From an uncultured Clostridia bacterium (GTDB taxonomy: Bacteria > Bacillota > Clostridia > Oscillospirales > Acutalibacteraceae), in NCBI GenBank assembly GCA_947624285.1, contig CANQJS010000005.1, positions 21,036 through 85,035 on the forward strand: 64,000 nucleotides of DNA, read 5' to 3'. The notes under the pieces were generated by a model. It was given only the letters and a program-made list of their open reading frames with translations, had not been told where the DNA came from and did no database searches. Position 1 is the stretch's first letter. Each line of letters begins with the position of its first letter. Made by a program: the position numbers and the translations under genes. Shown in pieces: positions 1 through 10,066 of this stretch.

Positions 1-2
1 TT

Positions 3-53
3 TCCATCCATGTTATGAATGAGGATATTTTCAATTCAATGCACAGAATATAG
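3..53 (+). CDS. ACT-domain protein (UPF0237-like), C-terminal fragment cut by the window edge
   Basis: Frame 3 reads ...SIHVMNEDIFNSMHRI*, matching the conserved UPF0237 tail ('HEDIFxAMHRI'), and lies directly upstream of a PFL/UPF0210 gene, its usual partner. Confidence 0.8.
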   Translation, partial: SIHVMNEDIFNSMHRI

Positions 54-63
54 GTGATTCTTT

Positions 64-1419
64 ATGATCAACACTTTTGACATACTCGAAACGATACATA
101 TGATTCAGGACGAATGCCTTGATATACGCACAACAACAATGGGAATTTCCCTTTTGGACTGTGCGGATACAGACATTGACCGCGCCTGCGATAAAATTTA
201 CGAAAAGATCTGCCGCAAGGCGGAAAAGCTTGTTGAAACGGGAAACGATATTGAAAAGCAATATGGTATTCCGATAATCAACAAGCGTGTTTCCGTTACT
301 CCCATTGCGATACTTGCGGGAATAAGCGGCGGAGATCCGGTGAAATATGCCCTCGCTCTTGAAAAAGCGGCAAATACCATAGGCGTAAACTTCATAGGCG
401 GTTACTCCGCCCTTGTGCAAAAGGGCTTTTCAGCGGGCGATATAGAGCTTATCAATTCCATTCCCGAGGCGTTAGCGGCAACGGAGCACCTTTGCTCCTC
501 CGTGAACATAGGCACAACCAAAGCCGGAATAAATATGGACGCCGTGAGAATTATGGGTAAGCAGATCAAGAAGGCGGCGGAGCTTACAAAAGATAAGGAC
601 TGTATTGCCGCGGGCAAGCTCGTTGTATTTTGCAACGCTCCCGAGGATAATCCCTTTATGGCGGGGGCTTTTCACGGTCTTTCAGAGCCAGACTGCGTTA
701 TAAATGTAGGCGTTTCGGGCCCAGGAGTAGTCAGAGCGGCTGTTTCAAAATACCCCGATTACAGCATAAACGAGATAGCGGAGCTTATCAAAAAAACGGC
801 GTTCAAGATAACAAGAATGGGTCAGCTCGTAGGCGTTGAGGCTTCTAAAAGGTTAGGCGTGCCGTTCGGCATAGTCGATCTTTCGCTCGCCCCCACCCCT
901 GCCGTGGGAGATTCGGTTGCTCACATACTTGAGGAAATCGGTCTTGAGCAGTGCGGCGCGGCAGGCACTACGGCGTGCCTTGCGATGCTGAACGACGCGG
1001 TGAAAAAGGGCGGCGTTATGGCTTCGTCAAGCGTTGGAGGGCTTTCGGGCGCGTTTATTCCCGTCTCAGAGGACGCGGGTATGATAAACGCCGCAAGGAG
1101 CGGCGCGCTTTCCATTGAAAAATTAGAGGCTATGACTGCCGTATGCTCCGTGGGGCTTGATATGATAGTTATTCCGGGAGACACCACGCCCGAGGTGATA
1201 AGCGGAATAATCGCCGACGAAGCGGCAATAGGTATGGTAAACGGCAAGACGACGGCGGTAAGAGTTATACCCGCTATCGGAAAAAAGATAGGAGAAGAGC
1301 TTGAATTCGGCGGACTCCTCGGCTCAGGGCCCGTTATGAGGGTGAACACAAAATCCCCGGCGAAATTCATTGAGAGAGGCGGCAGAATCCCCGCCCCGCT
1401 CCACAGCCTTAAAAACTAA
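64..1419 (+). CDS. PFL family protein (UPF0210 / DUF711)
   Basis: 451 aa [36 protein letters not shown]... and [17 protein letters not shown]... are typical of the PFL family. Confidence 0.92.
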   Translation: MINTFDILETIHMIQDECLDIRTTTMGISLLDCADTDIDRACDKIYEKICRKAEKLVETGNDIEKQYGIPIINKRVSVTPIAILAGISGGDPVKYALALEKAANTIGVNFIGGYSALVQKGFSAGDIELINSIPEALAATEHLCSSVNIGTTKAGINMDAVRIMGKQIKKAAELTKDKDCIAAGKLVVFCNAPEDNPFMAGAFHGLSEPDCVINVGVSGPGVVRAAVSKYPDYSINEIAELIKKTAFKITRMGQLVGVEASKRLGVPFGIVDLSLAPTPAVGDSVAHILEEIGLEQCGAAGTTACLAMLNDAVKKGGVMASSSVGGLSGAFIPVSEDAGMINAARSGALSIEKLEAMTAVCSVGLDMIVIPGDTTPEVISGIIADEAAIGMVNGKTTAVRVIPAIGKKIGEELEFGGLLGSGPVMRVNTKSPAKFIERGGRIPAPLHSLKN

Positions 1420-1467
1420 AACGGCAAAAAGGTGCGTTCACTTACCTTAGCCTTGAGAAAGAATAAA

Positions 1468-1495
1468 GCCTGAAGCGATGCTTCAGGCTTTTTTT
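1468..1495 (+). terminator. Rho-independent terminator after the PFL gene
   Basis: AAGCCTGAAGC-GAT-GCTTCAGGCTT followed by a T run. Confidence 0.85.
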
Positions 1496-1569
1496 GGAGG
1501 CACCACCCAGATTTGAACTGGGGCGTAAAGCTTTTGCAGAGCTCTGCCTTACCTCTTGGCTATGGTGCC
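1495..1569 (-). tRNA. tRNA-Cys (GCA)
   Basis: Minus strand folds as a cloverleaf, anticodon loop CTGCAAA, U discriminator, encoded CCA. Confidence 0.93.
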
Positions 1570-1599
1570 GATTATGGGCGCCGAAAAATCAGCGCCCGT

Positions 1600-1675
1600 T
1601 GGAGCGGATTACGAGACTCGAACTCGCCACCTCCACCTTGGCAAGGTGGCGCTCTACCGGATGAGCTAAATCCGC
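1600..1675 (-). tRNA. tRNA-Gly (GCC)
   Basis: GCGGATTTAGCTCATCCGGTAGAGCGCCACCTTGCCAAGGTGG...TCCGCTCCA; anticodon GCC, encoded CCA. Confidence 0.95.
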
Positions 1676-1678
1676 ATA

Positions 1679-1754
<76 letters not shown>

Positions 1755-1760
1755 ACTTTT

Positions 1761-1837
1761 TGGCGACCCGGAACGGACTTGAACCGTCGACCTCCTGCGT
1801 GACAGGCAGGCGTTCTAACCAGCTGAACTACCGGGCC
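1761..1837 (-). tRNA. tRNA-Asp (GTC)
   Basis: GGCCCGGTAGTTCAGCTGGTTAGAACGCCTGCCTGTCACGCAGG...GGGTCGCCA; anticodon GTC. Confidence 0.95.
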
Positions 1838-1862
1838 GTTTTGCACGGCATAAGCCGCGCGT

Positions 1863-1938
1863 TGGTGGAAGTTACAGGGCTCGAACCTGTGACCCTCTGC
1901 TTGTAGGGCAGATGCTCTCCCAGCTGAGCTAAACTTCC
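1863..1938 (-). tRNA. tRNA-Val (TAC)
   Basis: GGAAGTTTAGCTCAGCTGGGAGAGCATCTGCCCTACAAGCAGA...AACTTCCACCA; anticodon TAC. Confidence 0.95.
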
Positions 1939-2036
1939 GTATCGCTGATGCGACTGTTGATTATAATACTATATCCATAGAAAAAAGTCAACACTTTTTT
2001 AGTAATTTTTTGATTATCCGATCAGGCGCGAAAGTG

Positions 2037-2915
2037 CTAAATCGCTCTTTCTTTAAGCGCGTTAATTTCCTGCGGAGTGAAGGTGTAAACCTTATCGCAG
2101 AAATGGCACTCCACCCTTGTGTCCTCCCCGCTTTGCGCCATTTCTTCAAGCGCCTGCGCCCCTGTTGAAATCAGAGCCGCCTCCACCCTTTCGCGCGAGC
2201 AGCTGCATTTATAGCTTGCCGTTGTTTCGTCCAGCTTATCCGTATCAAGCTCCTTGAGCGCGCGTTTTGCCACATCATCGGCGGTCATACCCGATGAGAG
2301 CATTTCGGTTACGGACGGAATATCCTTGAGCGAGCGCTCTATTGCGGAAATCGTTTCATCGGGGCAACCCGGCAGAAGCTGAATGATGAAGCCGCCGGCG
2401 CATTTGACGGAAAGGTCGGGATTTACAAGCACGCCCAGAGCACAGACAGTCGGTGTCTGCTCGGACACGGCAAAGTAATTCGTTATATCCTCGGCTATCT
2501 CGCCGCTGACTATCTGCGTCGCTCCCGAAAACGGCTCTTTAAGCCCTATATCCTTTATGACATAGAGGTAACCGTCCGTTCCGACCGCTCCCCTTACATC
2601 AAGCTTGCCCTTGTCGTTCAGCGGAATTTCAACGATTTTATTCTGCACATAACCCCTTGCGTTTCCGCCGCTGTCCGCAACGGCGATAAACGACCCCGCA
2701 GGTCCGTTTCCGCTAAGGCGCAAAGTGATACTGTCCTCCTCGCCCTTTAGCATAACGCCCATCATGGAGGCGGCGGTGATAAGTCTGCCCAATGCGGCTG
2801 TAACAACGGCGGAGGGCTTGTGGATTCGCTCAGCCTCGCGTACCATTTCCGTGGAATCAATGGCGATTACATAAGCGCTGCCGTCCTTAGTTATATATCT
2901 TACAATGTTTCCCAT
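2037..2915 (-). CDS. hslO: Hsp33 redox-regulated chaperone
   Basis: 292 aa; MGNIVRYITKDGSAYVIAIDSTEMVREAERIH..., C-terminal CSCS...CHFC zinc-switch cysteines. Confidence 0.95.
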   Translation of the reverse strand: MGNIVRYITKDGSAYVIAIDSTEMVREAERIHKPSAVVTAALGRLITAASMMGVMLKGEEDSITLRLSGNGPAGSFIAVADSGGNARGYVQNKIVEIPLNDKGKLDVRGAVGTDGYLYVIKDIGLKEPFSGATQIVSGEIAEDITNYFAVSEQTPTVCALGVLVNPDLSVKCAGGFIIQLLPGCPDETISAIERSLKDIPSVTEMLSSGMTADDVAKRALKELDTDKLDETTASYKCSCSRERVEAALISTGAQALEEMAQSGEDTRVECHFCDKVYTFTPQEINALKERAI

Positions 2916-2918
2916 AAT

Positions 2919-3650
2919 TCATTTCCTTTTACAAACAAAACAGATCCTCTGTGAATTATCCTTTGGCGGGTCAAGAGTAAGCTCGTCATAAACTCCCAAA
3001 ATATCAAAGAGACCGTCAAGAGCGGCTCTGAGGCTGTCTTCCTCATACGCTCTTTCGGTAAATTCATCGGTATATCTGTCGTAATTATTCCCGTTGAAAA
3101 CAAAAAAATCAAGAATTATCCTGACCGTTGCGTTATCAAGAAGTTCATTATCCCAAGCCAAAAAATAATTTTCGTTATCAAAAACAAAGCTGTTGTCGGC
3201 AAGTATTTTTTCGTGCTTGTAAACGGTGTTGGCGTCGAATATAAAAATACCGCCCTCTTTAAGGCAATCGTGAACGCGAAGAAATGTTTTTCTCACCTCG
3301 TCTATATCGTCAAGGTGATTTATACTGTCAAGGCAGCAGACGCACGCGTCAAGAGGCTGCGCCAAAGAAATATCTTGCATTTTTGCCTTAATGAAAGGAA
3401 TGCTCCCCTGCGCCTTGTGAGCCGCAACAGAAAGCATTTCCTCGCTTATATCAACGCCTGTGACATTGTAGCCCCTGCTTTTCAAAAGCAGGCTCATAGT
3501 GCCCGTGCCGCAAGCAAGATCAAGCACCGACGCGCCCTCATTAACGCCGTTAGCCTTTAAAAAGCCGGAAATGTAATCACTTCCGGCTTCATAGTCAATG
3601 TTTTCGGTCAGCTCATCATAATAAAGGGCGAAGCGGTCATACATTCTCAT
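2919..3650 (-). CDS. class I SAM-dependent methyltransferase
   Basis: MYDRFALYYDELTENIDY..., VLDLACGTGTMSLLL, VTGVDISEEML. Confidence 0.9.
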   Translation of the reverse strand: MRMYDRFALYYDELTENIDYEAGSDYISGFLKANGVNEGASVLDLACGTGTMSLLLKSRGYNVTGVDISEEMLSVAAHKAQGSIPFIKAKMQDISLAQPLDACVCCLDSINHLDDIDEVRKTFLRVHDCLKEGGIFIFDANTVYKHEKILADNSFVFDNENYFLAWDNELLDNATVRIILDFFVFNGNNYDRYTDEFTERAYEEDSLRAALDGLFDILGVYDELTLDPPKDNSQRICFVCKRK

Positions 3651-3936
3651 CGTCCTTCATTCTTTTAAAAATTTTATCGTAGCCGTCGCACCCGTATTGC
3701 AGGCTTCTGTTTACTCTGCTTATAGTGGCGGTCGACGCGCCGGTTTCGTTAACAATATCGGTGTAAACGCTTTTTTCGGAAAGCATTTTGGCTACCGCTA
3801 TTCGTTGGCTCAATGTCCTGAGCTCCTGCACGGTGCAGAGATCCTCAAAGAAATCGTAGCACTCCTCGATATTTTCAAGTTTAAGTATGGCATTGAAAAG
3901 AAAATCAATGTTTTTGTCATCTCTTTTGAGCGGCAT
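3637..3936 (-). CDS. YerC/YecD-type TrpR-related protein
   Basis: 99 aa; EDLCTVQELRTLSQRIAVAKML...TGASTATISRVNRSLQYG. Confidence 0.92.
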   Translation of the reverse strand: MPLKRDDKNIDFLFNAILKLENIEECYDFFEDLCTVQELRTLSQRIAVAKMLSEKSVYTDIVNETGASTATISRVNRSLQYGCDGYDKIFKRMKDDENV

Positions 3937-4012
3937 AAAATCACCTCAAGCATATTTTAACACATTAAAGTTTGAAAGTAAACATATTTTTTTAAAAGAA
4001 ACGGCAAGGAGT

Positions 4013-5512
4013 TTATTTTTTCCACGGAGAAATATAGTCGTAATAAAGCGACAAGCGTTCGCCGAATGGGTCATAAACGATTTCGTCCTGCTCTTTTATC
4101 AGCAACACCGCCCTTTTTGATGGCTCGTATTTTTCCCATTTATCACAGGGAGCGCCGTATTTCGCAAAATTGCCCCACATTTTTCTCATTCGCCCGCCTA
4201 TTTCCCGCGCGGCATCGGAATTTGAAATCTTGATTTCGGCATTTCCCACTTTAATTCCCCTGCCGAAAATTATCGGCACATCCGTTGCGTGAAGAATACC
4301 CGTATTCAGCAGTTTGACCGCAAGAGGCATATAATCAAAGCGGTAAAAATACAAATCGGAATTTTGCGAATAACGGTCGGCGAAAACAGCGGCGGGATAG
4401 CGATACATCCGCTCCGCGCACAAGGTCAGAAACGCCTTGTTTGAGGGATAATCAAGCCCTGCGGTTATCCTGCTCCTGAAATCCTCGCTGTATCCCTTTA
4501 TAATAAGCTCACGAGCAAGATCGGTTTTTGCCGCAAGCCCCCTGATGAGAATGAGCATGGGCTCGGTTTCATCCTCGGTGAGCCCCATCAACAGCTTCTT
4601 ATTCATCTTTGAATTTGGCAATTCGGACGGATGGCAGGTTAGAAATTCACCGTCTATCACGGGATTGAAAATGCAGTCAAGCCCGTCGCTGAGGGTCTTT
4701 TTGTAATAAAGCGCGGAATTTTTGGACAGCAGACGCTTCATCGGCATATTTATCATTTCTCTTTGAAGCGGATATTTCATAAGCGACAGCCACATATTAC
4801 ACAGGCGTTGCGCCTGTTTCGGCGAATAATAGGAATCGCCGCAGGAGCTTTGCGCTATGACCTTATGAAACAGCTTTTCGGCAGACGGCACGGCAAGCAG
4901 AGCCTGCGAGAGCACCGCCCCCGCCGACTGACCGAACACCGTTACATTTTCGGGGTCTCCGCCGAAGTGCGCTATATTATTATGCACCCAGCGAAGGGCA
5001 AAAACTATATCACGAAGTCCGTTGTTTGCCGTGGCAAACGGGATATACTCCCTTAAATCGAGAAATCCGCAAACATTGAGCCTGTAATTGGCAGTCACTA
5101 TGATACAGCCCGTATCCCGCGCCATAAGCGACATTTCATAGATATTTTCGCCGATACCGCCGGTGGCGAATGAGCCGCCGTATATCCAAAACATTACCGC
5201 TTTCGGCGAATTGTCCTGCGTTTGCGGCGCCCAGATATTAAGCCTGAGGCAATCCTCGCTTTGTGTTTTTGGATTAAAGCTTCCCTGCGGCGGATTTTTC
5301 GGCATATTAACGGCACGAAAAACCCCCTGATATTTTTCGGGAGCTTCCGGCGGCATAAATCTCAACCTGCCCGTGGGCGGCTTCGCATACGGTATGCCCA
5401 AATAGCGGACGCCGCCGTCAAAAGGCTCTCCGCTGATTTTGCCGTATTCCGTTTCAATCACCTTTTCGGCAAGTGTTGAGCCGAACGCCGTGTTATCGGA
5501 AGTTTTTTTCAT
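4013..5512 (-). CDS. type B carboxylesterase family protein
   Basis: YLGIPYAKPPTGRLRF...SEDCLRLNIWAP...GGDPENVTVFGQSAGA nucleophile motif. Confidence 0.93.
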   Translation of the reverse strand: MKKTSDNTAFGSTLAEKVIETEYGKISGEPFDGGVRYLGIPYAKPPTGRLRFMPPEAPEKYQGVFRAVNMPKNPPQGSFNPKTQSEDCLRLNIWAPQTQDNSPKAVMFWIYGGSFATGGIGENIYEMSLMARDTGCIIVTANYRLNVCGFLDLREYIPFATANNGLRDIVFALRWVHNNIAHFGGDPENVTVFGQSAGAVLSQALLAVPSAEKLFHKVIAQSSCGDSYYSPKQAQRLCNMWLSLMKYPLQREMINMPMKRLLSKNSALYYKKTLSDGLDCIFNPVIDGEFLTCHPSELPNSKMNKKLLMGLTEDETEPMLILIRGLAAKTDLARELIIKGYSEDFRSRITAGLDYPSNKAFLTLCAERMYRYPAAVFADRYSQNSDLYFYRFDYMPLAVKLLNTGILHATDVPIIFGRGIKVGNAEIKISNSDAAREIGGRMRKMWGNFAKYGAPCDKWEKYEPSKRAVLLIKEQDEIVYDPFGERLSLYYDYISPWKK

Positions 5513-5647
5513 TGCTCCGCCTCCGTTTACCTTTGATTTAATAATATACTAAAATAAACATTATGGCAATAAAAAATCTGAATGATACTCTGCAAAGTAA
5601 TAGTCAATATATCTTTATTAAATGAAAACTTTGTATATTTACACGCA

Positions 5648-5692
5648 AAAAGCCGCCGTAATGCTTAACGCATATCGGCGGCTTATAAAAAT
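5648..5692 (-). terminator. Terminator downstream of lysA
   Basis: Minus strand AAGCCGCCG...CGGCGGCTTTTTG. Confidence 0.7.
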
Positions 5693-5695
5693 CTT

Positions 5696-6970
5696 CTATT
5701 CGCTTATTATCTTATTATATATATCAAAGCAATCAAGGGTCGCAAAATAATCCTTCGGCGTTTCGGCGCGGCGGATAAGCTCAACGCTTCCATCCTCTTT
5801 CAGAAGGAGCTCCGCCGAACGCAGCTTGCCGTTGTAATTATAGCCCATCGAATGACCGTGCGCGCCCGTATCGTGGATATAGAGTATATCGCCCATTTCT
5901 ATTTCGGGCAAATTTCTGTCTATCGCAAACTTATCGCAGTTTTCGCAAAGAGAGCCCGTTATATCATAGGTGTGGTCGCAAGCGGCATTTTCCTTACCCA
6001 AAACGGTTATGTGATGATACGCCCCGTAAATGGCGGGTCGCATAAGATTGGCGGCGCACGCGTCAACGCCTATATATTCCTTATGCGTATGCTTCTCGTT
6101 AATTGCCGTTGTAACAAGCGCGCCGTACGGACCCATCATAAATCTGCCCATCTCGGTGTATATTGCCACATCGCCCATACCGGCGGGGGTCAAAATCTCC
6201 TCATACGCCCTGCGAACGCCATCGCCTATTTTCATAATGTCGTTCGGCTGACCGTCCGGAGTGTACGGTATTCCGACGCCGCCGGACAGATTTATAAAAG
6301 CGATGTTTACTTTGAGCTTGTTTTTCAGCTCAACGGCAAGCTTAAACAGCATTTTTGCGAGCAGCGGGTAATAGTCGTTGGTAACAGTGTTGGAGCAAAG
6401 GAAAGAATGTATGCCGAATTCCTCCACGCCTTTGCTTTTCATAATTTCAAACGCTTTGAAAATCTGCTCATGCGTCATACCGTATTTTGCGTCGCCGGGG
6501 TTATCCATAATGCTGTTGGAAATTTGAAAAACTCCGCCGGGATTATAGCGGCAGCTCATTTTTTTCGGCAGACAGCCGCAAGCCTTTTCAACCGCTTCAA
6601 TATGTGTTATATCGTCAAGATTTATAATTCCGCCGAGCTCATTGCAATATTTAAATTCATCGGGCGGCGTGTCGTTTGAGGAAAACATAATATCATCGCC
6701 CGTAGCTCCTATCGCCTTTGAGAGCATAAGCTCCGTCATAGAGGAGCAGTCGCACCCGCAGCCGTAATCCCTGAGAATATTTATCAAAAAAGGATTAGGC
6801 GTTGCCTTAACGGCAAAATATTCTTTGTAGCCCTTATTCCACGAAAACGCCTCGTTAAGCTTTTGCGCGTTTTCTCTTATCCCTTTTTCATCGTAAATAT
6901 GGAACGGCGTGGGATAGCTTTTGATTATTTCCTTCGCCTTTTCTTTTGTCAGAAACGGTGTTTTACTCAT
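5696..6970 (-). CDS. lysA: diaminopimelate decarboxylase-family PLP enzyme
   Basis: FHIYDEKGIRENAQKLNEAFSW..., YFAVKATPNP, CGCDCSSMTELML. Confidence 0.85.
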   Translation of the reverse strand: MSKTPFLTKEKAKEIIKSYPTPFHIYDEKGIRENAQKLNEAFSWNKGYKEYFAVKATPNPFLINILRDYGCGCDCSSMTELMLSKAIGATGDDIMFSSNDTPPDEFKYCNELGGIINLDDITHIEAVEKACGCLPKKMSCRYNPGGVFQISNSIMDNPGDAKYGMTHEQIFKAFEIMKSKGVEEFGIHSFLCSNTVTNDYYPLLAKMLFKLAVELKNKLKVNIAFINLSGGVGIPYTPDGQPNDIMKIGDGVRRAYEEILTPAGMGDVAIYTEMGRFMMGPYGALVTTAINEKHTHKEYIGVDACAANLMRPAIYGAYHHITVLGKENAACDHTYDITGSLCENCDKFAIDRNLPEIEMGDILYIHDTGAHGHSMGYNYNGKLRSAELLLKEDGSVELIRRAETPKDYFATLDCFDIYNKIISE

Positions 6971-6979
6971 ATTTTCCTC

Positions 6980-7561
6980 CTATTTTTCAAGCGCCGCCGC
7001 AATGCGCGCCTTGATCTCCTCAAGCCCCTGCCCGTTTAAAGCAGAAAACGGTATCACTGGATAGTCGGGATCACCCAACTCCTCATTAAACGCCGCAAGC
7101 CTGCTTTCGTATTCTCGCTTATTCAGCTTATCCGCCTTTGTGAGCACAACGATAAAGGGCAAGCCCATCTGCTTTAAAAAATCTATCATCACAATATCGT
7201 CCGCGCTTGGGCTGTGCTGCATATCGATAAGCTGCACCACAAGGCTTATCTGCCTGCCGCTTTGAAAATACTCCTCAACGAGCCTGCCGAAGCGTTCCCT
7301 CTCCTGCTTTGATATTCTCGCGTAGCCGTAGCCGGGTAGGTCAACAAACCTGTGACCGTCTACATTATAGAAATTTACGGTTATCGTTTTGCCGGGTACG
7401 GAGCTTACTCTGGCAAGATTTTTTCTGTTGAACAGTTTGTTGAGGAGTGAGCTTTTGCCGACATTCGACTTGCCCGAAAAGACTGTTTCGGGCTTGTCCG
7501 ATTCAGGTATCTGCTGAAAAACTCCGAAAGCCCTGTCAAATTCCGCTTTGTTAAAATTCAT
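6980..7561 (-). CDS. engB: ribosome biogenesis GTP-binding protein YihA/YsxC
   Basis: GKSNVGKSSLLNKLFNRKNLARVSSVPGKT...FVDLPGYGYA. Confidence 0.96.
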   Translation of the reverse strand: MNFNKAEFDRAFGVFQQIPESDKPETVFSGKSNVGKSSLLNKLFNRKNLARVSSVPGKTITVNFYNVDGHRFVDLPGYGYARISKQERERFGRLVEEYFQSGRQISLVVQLIDMQHSPSADDIVMIDFLKQMGLPFIVVLTKADKLNKREYESRLAAFNEELGDPDYPVIPFSALNGQGLEEIKARIAAALEK

Positions 7562-7562
7562 A

Positions 7563-9968
7563 TCACTGTGTTATTGTTACTCTCTTATCCTTGACGCTTT
7601 CCGCCATATTATTTATTTCCTGTTTTACCGGTGAAGGCATCCTTTCAAGCGCGGCTTGAAGCGCCTGAGAAAAATCCGTAACGGGTATAAAGCTTATACC
7701 GCATTTTACCTCTTCGGATATATCCGCAAGGTCTTTAACATTATCCTCAGGTATAATTACCGAACTACAGCCCGCCTTGTATGCCGCCATACTCTTTTCC
7801 TTTAAGCCGCCTATCGCAAGCGCTCTGCCTTTCAGACTTATTTCGCCCGTCATAGCTATATCGCGCTTTATCGGTATTCCCGTAAGCTCGGAAACAAGGG
7901 CGGTTGTTATGGCAAGCCCCGCGGACGGTCCGTCCTTCGGCACGGCAGCCTCGGGCGCGTGGATATGTATATCCTTAGTTTTGTAAAATTCGCCGTCAAT
8001 GCCGAAATCGTTTGCCTTTGAGCGAACATATGTAACTGCTGTTTTTGCGCTTTCACGCATAACCGTGCCCAAATTGCCCGTAAGCTCGATTTTTCCCGTT
8101 CCGTCGGTCACGGCTACTTCTATCGGAAGAAGCGTTCCTCCGACCTTCGTCCACGCGAGCCCGTTCACCGTGCCTACAAGATTTGTTTTGCTTATCTTAT
8201 CCTGAAGATACATTTTAGGGCCGAGTATCTGCTCTATATTCTTCTCTGTCACCTTAAAGCAGGTTGCCCCCGTTTCAAGCGCAACGCTCGCCTTTCTGCA
8301 AAGAGAGGCAACGGTTTTTTTAAGATTTCTCACGCCCGCCTCGGAGGTGTAGCAGTCAATTATCGTATAGATAGCCTCGCCCGTCAGCTTAAATTCCTTA
8401 GCGTTCAGATTATGCTTTTTCATTTCCTCTTTCAAAAGATAATCCCTTGCTATATGGAATTTTTCCTCGGCGGTGTAAGAATTGAGCTCTATTATCTCCA
8501 TTCTGTCATAAAGAGGCGCCGGAATGGTAGAAGTGTCGTTTGCCGTGGTGATAAACAGCACTCTGCTCAAATCCACGGGAAAATCAATGAAATGATCGGT
8601 AAAGCTGAAATTCTGCTCGGGGTCAAGCGCCTCCAGCAAAGCCGACGACGGGTCGCCTTGATAGTCCGCTCCGACCTTGTCTATCTCGTCAAGAAGAATT
8701 ATCGGATTCATAACGCCGCTTTTGATGACCGCCTCGATTATTCTGCCGGGCATAGCCCCTATGTAAGTTCTTCTGTGCCCGCGTATCTCCGCCTCGTCGT
8801 GAACTCCTCCGAGGGCTATGCGCACATATTTTCTGTGCATACTCTTTGCAAGGCTCTTGACAATTGATGTTTTGCCCACTCCGGGAGGGCCGGCAAGGCA
8901 TATTATCTGCCCCGTAAAATCGGGATTTCTTTTAAATACGGCAAGAGATTCAAGTATTCTCTCTTTGACCTTTTTGAGGGAATAATGCTCTTTATCAAGA
9001 ATCTTTCTGCTTCGCTCAATGCTGATTGAATCCTTTGTATATTTTCCGAAAGGAATTTCAAGGCATTTATCGAGATAGCCCCTTACCACAGTGCCTTCGT
9101 GCGAGCCCTGCGGCATTTTCATCAGCTTATTGCATTCCTTGCGTAGCTTTTCTTTTATTTCGTCGGAGCAGTCGAGCCGTTCGATTTTTTCGGCGTATAT
9201 CTCCGCCTCCTCGGCGGGATTGTCGCCTTCGCCCAATGTATCCGAAATGGCTTTAAGCTCCTCGCGCAGATAATACTCGCGCTGATTGCGGTCTATGGCA
9301 TGCTGCACCTTTTCATGGAGCTCCATCTCAATTTCAAGAATCGAGTTTTCCTTTTTCAGTATTACGAGCAGGCAGGCAAGTCTGTCCTTTACATCAACAG
9401 CCTCAAGGATCTTCTGCTTTTCCTCATAATCAATAAATGAATTTGAGGTGATAAAATCGCAGAGCCTGCCGCCGTCGTTGATCGAAACAACGCCGACTTT
9501 TACCTCGTTGCTGATTTTCGGCATAATGGAGGCATATTTCTCGAATTCCTTTTTAATTGCGCGGATATAAGCCTTTTCCTCTCTGCCGTCGGAACAAGGA
9601 ATGCTGTCCTCAATTTCAATCACGGCGCTTATATAGGGTCTGCTTTGGATAAAGGAAACAAGAAAGCCCCTCTGCTCGCCTGTTACAACGACACGCAGAT
9701 TTTCTGAATTAGGTATCCTGATGAGTTGCTTTACTGTGCAGATAACGCCGTAAGAATATAGATCGCCAAGCGTGGGGTCGTCCACCGCCGCGTCCTGCTG
9801 GGCGACAAGGAACACCTTTTGATTTGTATTCATAGCCGATTTCAAAGCGGCTACGCTCTTTTTTCTGCCAACATCAAAATGCAGCGTCATATCGGGGAAT
9901 ACCACGAGGCCGCGAAGCGGCACTAAAGGCATATTCTGCATTTCTTTTTCTGTTTCAAAATCTTCCAT
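7563..9968 (-). CDS. lon: ATP-dependent endopeptidase Lon
   Basis: 801 aa; GPPGVGKTSIVKSLA, HIHAPEAAVPKDGPSAGLAI (catalytic Ser). Confidence 0.97.
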   Translation of the reverse strand: MEDFETEKEMQNMPLVPLRGLVVFPDMTLHFDVGRKKSVAALKSAMNTNQKVFLVAQQDAAVDDPTLGDLYSYGVICTVKQLIRIPNSENLRVVVTGEQRGFLVSFIQSRPYISAVIEIEDSIPCSDGREEKAYIRAIKKEFEKYASIMPKISNEVKVGVVSINDGGRLCDFITSNSFIDYEEKQKILEAVDVKDRLACLLVILKKENSILEIEMELHEKVQHAIDRNQREYYLREELKAISDTLGEGDNPAEEAEIYAEKIERLDCSDEIKEKLRKECNKLMKMPQGSHEGTVVRGYLDKCLEIPFGKYTKDSISIERSRKILDKEHYSLKKVKERILESLAVFKRNPDFTGQIICLAGPPGVGKTSIVKSLAKSMHRKYVRIALGGVHDEAEIRGHRRTYIGAMPGRIIEAVIKSGVMNPIILLDEIDKVGADYQGDPSSALLEALDPEQNFSFTDHFIDFPVDLSRVLFITTANDTSTIPAPLYDRMEIIELNSYTAEEKFHIARDYLLKEEMKKHNLNAKEFKLTGEAIYTIIDCYTSEAGVRNLKKTVASLCRKASVALETGATCFKVTEKNIEQILGPKMYLQDKISKTNLVGTVNGLAWTKVGGTLLPIEVAVTDGTGKIELTGNLGTVMRESAKTAVTYVRSKANDFGIDGEFYKTKDIHIHAPEAAVPKDGPSAGLAITTALVSELTGIPIKRDIAMTGEISLKGRALAIGGLKEKSMAAYKAGCSSVIIPEDNVKDLADISEEVKCGISFIPVTDFSQALQAALERMPSPVKQEINNMAESVKDKRVTITQ

Positions 9969-10066
9969 ATTATCCTCTGTTTAAATTATTCAAAGATGGC
10001 TAAGCCTGTTAAATTTAGATAATTATAATAAGCACAAAAGGCAAGCAAAGGCCTGCCTTTTTACAG

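Noticed and set aside
31-420. 129-aa minus-strand ORF
   Set aside because: Antisense to the well-supported PFL gene and lacks a recognisable motif.
5852-6679. 275-aa + strand ORF
   Set aside because: Antisense to lysA; biased low-complexity translation without motifs, typical of shadow ORFs.
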